A stretch of DNA of 64,000 nucleotides. Origin: Aplysia californica (lineage: Eukaryota; Mollusca; Gastropoda; Aplysiida; Aplysiidae). The position numbers and the translations under genes were made by a program. This document shows, one piece after another, positions 58,301 to 64,000 of the stretch; position 1 is the first letter of the stretch; each line of letters opens with the position of its first letter. The stretch spans positions 272,378 through 336,377 of the forward strand of contig NW_004797349.1 of NCBI RefSeq assembly GCF_000002075.1, written 5' to 3'. Below the pieces are notes generated by a model. It was not told the DNA's origin. It did no database searches and was given only the letters and a program-made list of their open reading frames with translations.

Positions 58301-61300
58301 TGGATGCTCAGTTGTACCTGCTCTAACGGACATCTGTCTTAGTCAATCGCCTGCAAAAACAACCACTTCCCACTACCCCCCTTGCAATTCACTGTCCAAG
58401 ACATCCACCTGTCTTAGACAACCACTTTTCAACTCCACAATGGGTGATCATCTTAGACAATTTGCACTGTAATTAGTAAGCACATTTCTAGCATTCATGA
58501 GTAATGGTAAGCATCAAACCAATTGGGTTCTAGCATCGAATTATAAACAAGACAATTATTTTTTGAACCAGTCTGACTGACTGTTAAATCATTTCTTTAA
58601 AAAGGCATTATGAACAAAAATTGATACTGATCATCATACCTTATACAGCTAACTTGTAGTAGTAATGTTTCACAAATAGCAGTTGCATTTCCCCTTTTTA
58701 AAAATAATATTAGAGCTTTACCTTCAGTAAATATTCAAAGGAATCCACTCAGGGGTATGAGTCAAACCTTTGACAAAGAAAGCAATCAACCATTTCATAT
58801 GTTATGATGCCGCAATGAAAAGCAGTAAGACACAAAAAAAAACCATCTGCCCAAGTGCAATACAACATCACAAACCATAATTGTTACTTCTAATGAAACT
58901 CACTTTGTCCCCAATCTTCAGATCTGTACATGTGGACGTTTCTTTGGTCTGATTCCTGAGGAAACAAATTCAAATAATAGCTCAGTTGCCTACACTGCAA
59001 AAACACTGATGAATAATGAGCAACTTCTGTTCAACTCACAATTCTGCCTTTTTCATTTGTCTTGTTAACTTCATGCAAACTCAAAATAAAAACATTTTTT
59101 TTAATGACATATGCTTGGACAGTACTAGCAACAAGAACAAAATCCATAACAGATACTCTGGCAACTTGTTTGGCCATTCTCAACGTGTTTCAACACTGCA
59201 TTTCAATTAAAACCAAGAAAAAGAAAAAAAAAGAGATGGAGAGAGAGTCTTCTACCGATACTTTTCTTTAAGTACGAACTTGCAAGACTTTTTTTAGTAG
59301 AGTTTTTACGTCGCTCGCAACTGAATAAGGTCATATGAGCGCAAAGGGGTGGACGTCAAAAGAGAAGTCCATACAGGGAATCAGGCTTACTCTCCTCACC
59401 TCTCCAACTTCAACAGCATGGAAATAGCGGGTCACAAGAGTGTGACAAACATACAAAAGAAGTAGAGGAAAATGACGATAGTAAGGATTAGGAAAGAAAA
59501 AGCAGCAGTTCCCCTTTGCAGTTCAGGCACAGTTATGAGCATGACATTGATGAATCAGCTCATTTACAATTCTGCTGTGCATAAGAACGTGTTAATGTCC
59601 CCCCTTTGGGAATGGCCTAAAGACTGGAGGGGTCTGCAAGACTCTACAACAAACACATAGCTGCTTCGCTGTGAATACTTATAGTGATTTTTCTGATTTA
59701 ACATCATTTTGTGATAACAGCAGGTTCTCTTCAAATGTAGTTTTGTCATTGTTTAGTGATACAGTCTTAATGAAAAGCACCATGCACTTACATCTGGACA
59801 AATCATTGGTCCTCATTGTGAGTCCAGCGCTTTTTATTAGACAAAAACAAAATTGTTTTACTAGACTTTCTTTCCCACACAAATTGCTTCACACTATCTA
59901 AACATCTCTATCCAACACAAACTGTGAATTTCAATAAAAATGAAACAATATTTCTAGTTACTCATATTTCAAGGATACAAAGAAGATAGGTCACCATTAC
60001 CCACCCTAGGCACTTTGTTCTAAACTTCAATTCCACGTGGTCATCATTGCTGGACTGAAACTTGATACGGGACCTCAGGTCCTGGTATATGTGGAAAACA
60101 GTCAAGCAAATTAAGCATTGTTAGCAACTAATGGAATAACATTTAAAGCAAGGAATGTTTTTTAACAACCAGCTCTATACATTGCTATAATCAATCTGGA
60201 CTATCTATCAGTAAAACACTTTTGAAACTGCTCTCAAATCAGTTTAAAGACAGTAATTTATTGACCAAAGTGACGTATCTCAAAGACACCCTCTCCTATA
60301 ATGGCATAGATATCTTTGTTTGAGTAAAGAGAAGCACACATTCAATTAGTAATGGTCACTTAGTGCTGGGGAAAGGCAAGGCAGATAGACAGAAACAAAT
60401 GAGGGATAGTAAAGAAGCATGATCTACTAATATCGCCCTCCAACCACCCATGGTCACAGATTTGATAAGTGACAACATTATAAACAGGTTCAATAGCATA
60501 GAGTTTCTCCAAATGGAAGAACTGGACCTTCAAGTTGCACAACCTTAACAATACTGATTTAAGTTGAGAAAATTCGGAACATCATTTTTTTAAAAACACT
60601 TAAAATGAGTAACTCTCAGATTCTTACATAGTATTTTTCACTGATCAGCTGCACAATGTTCTTTGAGTCATCTTCCAGCTCTCCTACCACAGCTCCGTCG
60701 AGGAAAGAGCGCAGACCATAGTAGTGGCTGCTCACATTTTTCATGACAGCGAAGATAACATTAGCCTTCTTCTCATTCAGTTTGGCTGCTATCTGGCTCA
60801 CCGATGGGTAGTCCTGTGGGGGAAAAAGTAACTCTAGAACTTACAAAATACCGTCATCAAACAAATTAACTCAGGGAGTAAAAGATCCTTAACAGAACAA
60901 AGGTACATGCAATCCAGAGAAAGACAAATTAAGAAATGGAAAAGCAAATTTGCATGAACAAAGCTTTCCCAAAATATAAGTCAACTGAATTAAAATCAAC
61001 ACAAAATAAATGAATAAATGAATAAAATATTTCAAACAAAACTGATCAGTTGACATTCAGTAAGCCAGTACTCACATATATTTTGTCGTTCTCATACAAC
61101 CCATCTGGATTGAGAGCACACTGCAGGTCGCTCTGTTTGGTGGCACCACCCAGCTGTAGGAGAGAGACACACATAAAACAATGAGATATATAGAGCTTTT
61201 AAAGCAAAAAACAACCCACACACAGATGAAAACAAATGATAAGGTCTCAAAACTATTATAAATCAGATAGCAACAAATGAGCACACCTCCTAAAAATTCT

Positions 61301-63890
61301 TTTTAACTTCAGTAAAAAAAAAGATGTATAAATGTGCTTTCGGAGAATCCTGCCCACTCATTGGCCCCGCATCCTCAAAAATACAGATCTCTGATGGACA
61401 AATGGAAAAACTAATAAAAGCTGGGACTAGAATGAGACAATTAGAGTTGATCGGGTAAACATTCTAAAAAGGACCGAAGAAATTTCACAGGCCCTGATCT
61501 CAAATCTTCCAGGAAGGAGAAGGGCTGGTGTAATGACACAGAGCCTGTGAGGCTGACTTGATGAATTCTCGGACTGACATTGGGTGAACTAGACAAGAAA
61601 GCCCAGGACAAAACAATATATCTTGTTTGTGATTTTTACTCCTTCCGAGGAGCCGAATAGAGGCCAACAATTATAATGCTCTGAATTTAGCAAGCTGAAA
61701 ATTATTTAGTGTGATACAAAGCAAGTAAAAAAGCTTCGGAACCCAACCACTACAAGACTTTGAGGTTGATGTCATATGCAAGCACATAATAAAAAAAAGC
61801 TTAAGGCACAAGAAGTAAATAACATGTATAATGACAGAAGGTACAGACTCACCTTGCCAGACCCAGCCAAATGAAAACGAGAGTTGGAAGAGTACACAAT
61901 GATTCTTCTGGAAACTTGCCTCCATCCGATATTCTGTTTCCAAATCATATGATAAAAAAACAAAACAAATTTAAATAAATGCAATGACCCATAATTATAC
62001 GATGATCAAAATTTTTCAACACTTTCAAGCTAGGGCGAAACATGGAACAAACGAGATGATATGATTCTTTTCCTTTCCACTTGTTTATGGGGAGAAGATC
62101 AGCACACTAACATTACCATGGTCAGGAGTCAAAAGAAACAAAAGACATGTTCCAGGACACAAATTCAAGATCTAAAAGTCAATGGCACATGTTAAAACAA
62201 AGAAATCCAAATATGCATTACTCAATAAACCTAACTTTTAACCAACAGACCCCCCTTCCCTCCAGAAGAAGAAGAAGAAAAAAAACCCATGTCTCTAGCT
62301 CTCACTAGGTCAAAATTACAAGTATAAAAAAATCAAGAGAAATACCTTAAAGACTTATTAATCTTTCACTTTTACATATCACGGTAATTGTCTCCCAGCA
62401 GCTGACTTGCCTCCTTATTTTCAATTTTAATGAATTTGTGTACTTTCCTTGGTATAACGTTAGGTATTTCCCCAGAGTTTTCTCTCTCTGATCATAGTTA
62501 GGAGAAACACTGGCAGGCAAAACTTACATTACAATCCAAAGCTTGAATCAGACCCTCCAGTCCACCTTCAGCATCGTCAAGACTTTGAGACACATTCTCC
62601 AAAGCAGATCTCATTTTTCTCTGACAAGACAAAATTATTTATTTTATTCATCACTGCCACAAGATTTCCGTCTGTCCTGACATACAATTCACACGATATA
62701 CCACTTAAAATGTGTAAATTAAAAAGACAAATCTCATAGCATAAGTAAAATGCACTGTAAGTGGTAATCAATGATTGCTGTGAATATGCAAAACATACAA
62801 ATAAAATATTCTAAGCATTGTTTTTTATACCACATCCCCGCTTTAAAAAGATGCTTTTTGACAGAACCAAATATTTTTTTCAAAATTGAACCCTTAATGA
62901 ATGGTGAAAAATTAAAAAAGGTTTGTCAAATAAAAACATAACAAAATATATCTTTGAAAAAAAGACAAAAACCTTCCATTTCTAAACCCTGGTTTCCTTT
63001 ACAAAATGGAAACCTATAACCTACAATCAAAAAGACACTTCTGTTGTACGAGAGAGAAACCAACGCCCATGAAACACGGACAGCAATGTCAGTCTTCATA
63101 GACCACTCTGATTAGAAACAATATAGGCAGATGATATGACATACAGCGAAGGTGGGGGCATTTTCTCCCAGGTTGACTTGGTTCTTGAAAGCATGAGGAT
63201 CTCTGCAACGTTTGTCCTTCAGGGGGCATCTGTACTGCAACCTGAAAATGGGAAGTTCAATGTCTTTAGAAATGAAGTGAAAAGACCAGAACCCTAAGAC
63301 ATGAAATGTGACAAACCCCATCAACACTACAGGAGAAGTTGTTCAGCCCAACAGAAGAACTAAACAGGATGACCCAGCATATGACAGATAGTAGTCTTCA
63401 AGTGTAATGCAGTCAGAAAGAAGGCAAAGAAGTGAAAAGATTGTCTTCTCTGTTTTCTTCCTTACTTTCTATTCTGTCAGTTAGGAAAATCCCCATAAAG
63501 TCATACATCCATACAAATCTCCAACTTTCAAATTATTACAATGAGAATTTATCGCAATAATATTCTCCTGTAAACCACCTGAGGAAACCTCAACAATTGG
63601 CAAAAATATGAAAAGGCTTGTCAAATCATCTGCATAATCCATAGCCAGAAACTGAATAATAAAGAAAAAAGACCCCAAAAATCAGAAGTTTTGAGCATCA
63701 ACCAGCTACACACATGCACACTACATTAAGAACCACAATGCACCTCACATCATGAACATTTTACCCACTTGTGCCCGACATACAATAACTTACATTTCGT
63801 CTGTCCAGGCAGTGTAAGGCATCAGCAACTTGTCCACAAATGTGCCAAAACCCAGGCGAAAGTTGTTGGTGATATTCTGCAGGCTCACAG
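49374..63890 (-). CDS. Integrin beta subunit, 3' 17 exons (N-terminus off the window)
   Basis: Cell-surface adhesion receptor subunit; 636 aa are visible of the usual 780-800. Exons from 5': 63890-63794, 63241-63145, 62620-62528, 61933-61853, 61153-61076, 60813-60628, 60081-60005, 58955-58904, 58129-57968, 57571-57426, 56249-56089, 54424-54315, 53794-53702, 53279-53153, 51843-51730, 50732-50566, 49445-49374. All are GT-AG with consistent phases. Missing: signal peptide, PSI and the MIDAS DxSxS. Present: beta-I domain from NFRLGFGTFVDK; specificity loop with two Cys; LDDAEGG (family: DAPEGG, Glu kept); IGWRQVSR; DYPSVSQIAAKL; hybrid domain; four I-EGF modules (CNCNDGRYG, CICGECECYP, CSCGTCNCLPGWSG, CECGVCVCDQ); beta-tail; one membrane helix (AAVVLIPLLIICLIIFI); tail with NPIY and NPTY, ending KGGKK. 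The membrane clasp reads RRDAKEF instead of HDRREF, with the Asp kept. The gap lies in an intron whose flanking exons are phase-compatible. Confidence 0.95.
49715..49875 (+). repeat. Repeat family D, copy 1
   Basis: Recurs at 54463-54600 and 60310-60470 in the same orientation. Shared words: GAGTAAAGAGA, AATGGTCA, AGTGCTGGGGAAA, CAGAGGGAAAGTA and CCTCCAACC. No terminal repeats or pol III boxes seen; class unknown. Confidence 0.65.
49890..49998 (+). repeat. 3' end of a SINE with ATT-repeat tail
   Basis: GGGCTATATAAATGTCATTT followed by (ATT)n resembles the reverse complement of the 50743 end (GCGCTGTACAAATGCTATC then TTA repeats). Only the 3' end is clear. Confidence 0.5.
50743..51105 (-). 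repeat. Full-length tRNA-SINE abutting an integrin exon
   Basis: On the minus strand the head carries an A box (TAGTCTAGTGGTTAGG) and B box (GGGTTCAAATCTC). A core with GTGTCCTTAGGAAAAGCACT and CCCAATGGG follows. The end is GCGCTGTACAAATG then (TTA)n at 50757-50743. That tail lies within 10 bp of the 3' splice site (AG at 50734-50733) of the transmembrane exon. Confidence 0.75.
51543..51695 (-). repeat. SINE-like family B copy
   Basis: Reverse complement of the 39.7-41.6 kb repeats: GTGGGTTATTGGTGGGTGCT at the head and GGCACTTATATGGCC near the end. The tail is shortened. Confidence 0.7.
51878..52170 (-). repeat. SINE-like family A copy
   Basis: Near-identical in order to 1-356: CTGATTCATCAATGTCATGC, then CTAATCCTTACTAT, GTGCTGTTGAAGCTAGA and CACCCCTTGGCGCTCATATG. 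The stem has one mismatch and one G.T pair. Confidence 0.8.
52172..52211 (-). repeat. Family B fragment cut by the assembly gap
   Basis: TTTGTTACTCTCTTGTAACA on the minus strand is family B; it joins family A directly at about 52171. The rest is lost in the gap. Confidence 0.6.
52212..53104. other. Assembly gap (N run)
   Basis: 893 unknown bases inside an integrin intron. It starts within a SINE-like repeat, the probable reason for the gap. The flanking exons (53153-53279, 51730-51843) join in phase and give a continuous beta-tail sequence, so no exon need be missing. Confidence 0.95.
53340..53392 (-). repeat. Isolated hairpin tail fragment
   Basis: GGCGCTCGCAACTGCATAAG then GTCATATGAGAGCGC is the family A tail without its body. 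Confidence 0.6.
54122..54300. repeat. ATT-tailed SINE end and CT microsatellite
   Basis: AATAATAATAAATTACATTT then ATATAGCACATTTTC (54126-54165) resembles other SINE ends in this gene. A CT-rich microsatellite (54243-54300) lies 15 bp beyond the 5' splice donor of the third I-EGF exon. Confidence 0.55.
54463..54600 (+). repeat. Repeat family D, copy 2
   Basis: Same block order as 49715-49875. It begins about 40 bp from the third I-EGF exon. Confidence 0.65.
54712..54890 (-). repeat. SINE-like family B copy
   Basis: Tail GGCACTTGCAACACAAATAG at 54730, then the TAGAGAGTAACATACA and GAGCAATTCACACAAGAGCA blocks, all reverse-complement of family B. Confidence 0.7.
54905..54983 (+). mobile_element. 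Fragment of the 8715-type Tc1-like element
   Basis: CTAAGACAGTCACTTTTCTC and GACAATGGGTGGCCATCTT match the right end of the 8715-9604 element, ending CAACTG|TA. Confidence 0.65.
55060..55240 (-). repeat. SINE-like family B copy
   Basis: Complete in block order: tail from about 55062, then AGGTGTTACAAGAGAATAAC, GATAGGAAAGAAGTAGC and CACCCGCCAACCACCCAC. Confidence 0.75.
55640..55715. repeat. Pair of CACCGATATATCGGTG palindromes
   Basis: CACCGATATATTGGTG (about 55647) and the perfect palindrome CACCGATATATCGGTG (about 55690) lie 43 bp apart in an integrin intron, probably ends of a small inverted-repeat element. Confidence 0.6.
55965..56083 (+). repeat. Minisatellite of CTTGGTCTA(C/G)CTTGCC units
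   Basis: About 11 variants of CTTGGTCTA and CTTGCCTAC alternate and stop just before the 5' splice donor of the second I-EGF exon (donor at 56088-56087). Confidence 0.8.
56258..56635 (+). repeat. 48-bp tandem repeat interrupted by a SINE end
   Basis: CAGGAAGATTAACAACACAC recurs at 56444, 56492, 56540 and (as AAGATTAAGAACACAC) 56588, exactly 48 bp apart. Older, shorter copies lie at 56258-56342. Between them (56347-56412) is an ATAATAATAATTGCATTTAT SINE end with GCATGCTCTATGCGCTT. Confidence 0.8.
56712..56888 (-). repeat. SINE-like family B copy inserted at a family A tail
   Basis: Full block order of family B; its head abuts the 3' end of the family A copy that starts at 56889. Confidence 0.75.
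56889..57215 (-). repeat. SINE-like family A copy
   Basis: Perfect stem GGCGCTC/GAGCGCC at the 3' end. The body matches 1-356 and extends about 30 bp further 5' (TGCCATTCCCAAAGGGGGGA), showing what lies left of the window edge in that copy. Confidence 0.8.
58240..58290 (-). repeat. Isolated hairpin tail fragment
   Basis: CGACGCTCGCAACTGCATAA then GGTCATATGAGCGCC; the body is missing. Confidence 0.6.
58309..58469. mobile_element. Short Tc1-like MITE
   Basis: CAGTTGTACCTGCTCTAACG at the left and ...ACAATTTGCACTG followed by TA at the right. The internal CCACCTGTCTTAGACAACCA and CACAATGGGTGATCATCTTA resemble the 8715-9604 element. Confidence 0.55.
59288..59640 (-). repeat. SINE-like family A copy
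   Basis: Block order as in the other family A copies, with a deletion near 59420 and the 5' extension CCATTCCCAAAGGGGGGACA. Confidence 0.8.
60310..60470 (+). repeat. Repeat family D, copy 3
   Basis: TTTGAGTAAAGAGAAGCACA, AATGGTCACTTAGTGCTGGG and GCCCTCCAACCACCC in the same order as the other copies. Confidence 0.65.
61154..61852 (-). other. Integrin intron, nothing recognised
   Basis: No repeat shared within the window and no RNA gene seen. The introns at 61934-62527, 62621-63144 and 63242-63793 are likewise plain AT-rich DNA. Confidence 0.45.
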
Positions 63891-64000
63891 CTACAAGCAA
63901 TAAACAAATCAATAACTTAAAGACAAGAAAGCATACAATTAAATCATATCTATACACCAAGACAGTATGCAGATGTAAAAGAAATAAGAAAATCTGTAAA

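Noticed and set aside
1-64000. Retrovirus-like, LTR or Polinton-type elements
   Set aside because: I saw no paired LTRs, gag/pol or capsid motifs. The reverse-transcriptase relics are LINE type.

Overview
The window is eukaryotic: split genes with GT-AG introns, no operons, dense short interspersed repeats and DNA transposons, one assembly gap (52212-53104), low GC. Protein and repeat content (lingerer/UBAP2-type protein, integrin beta, tRNA-headed SINEs, many (TCTAGA)-like runs) suggests a lophotrochozoan, most likely a gastropod mollusc. The species is inferred, not seen.

Layout. 1-7344 is repeat-rich upstream DNA: a truncated SINE-like copy at the left edge, a LINE RNase H relic (734-1240, minus), a candidate promoter/non-coding first exon near 1880-1976, and a nest of DNA transposons (2942-6817) whose outer two layers still show target-site duplications. 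7393-37416 (plus) is a complete UBAP2/UBAP2L (Drosophila lingerer) orthologue in 24 coding exons, predicted 1373 aa, with a possible short-isoform exon at 12346-12390. Its last intron (33413-37311) holds five copies of one C/D box snoRNA whose guide matches 18S rRNA, as in U59/snR54; I count this cluster as the most interesting item. 37417-about 38690 is its 3' UTR. 38.7-49.37 kb is intergenic or 3' UTR DNA with a cluster of same-orientation SINE-like copies (39.7-41.6 kb). 49374-63890 (minus) is the 3' part of an integrin beta gene: 17 exons, 636 aa, with the N-terminus lying beyond the right edge. The two genes are convergent.

Repeats. Several SINE-like families (called A, B and a tRNA-headed one here) end in the same roughly 60-bp tail, which folds as a 7-bp stem with a loop of about 20 nt. 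The stem differs between families by compensated base-pair changes, which suggests a shared RNA recognition hairpin for one LINE reverse transcriptase. Other elements include hAT-like, Tc1-like and long-TIR MITEs, a decayed RTE-like LINE relic, and several minisatellites. I saw no retrovirus-like or capsid-bearing element.

The two genes have no evident joint function. UBAP2L proteins act in cytoplasmic RNA granules and translation; integrin beta is a cell-surface adhesion receptor subunit. The snoRNAs would be released from UBAP2L introns after splicing and would act on rRNA in the nucleolus.
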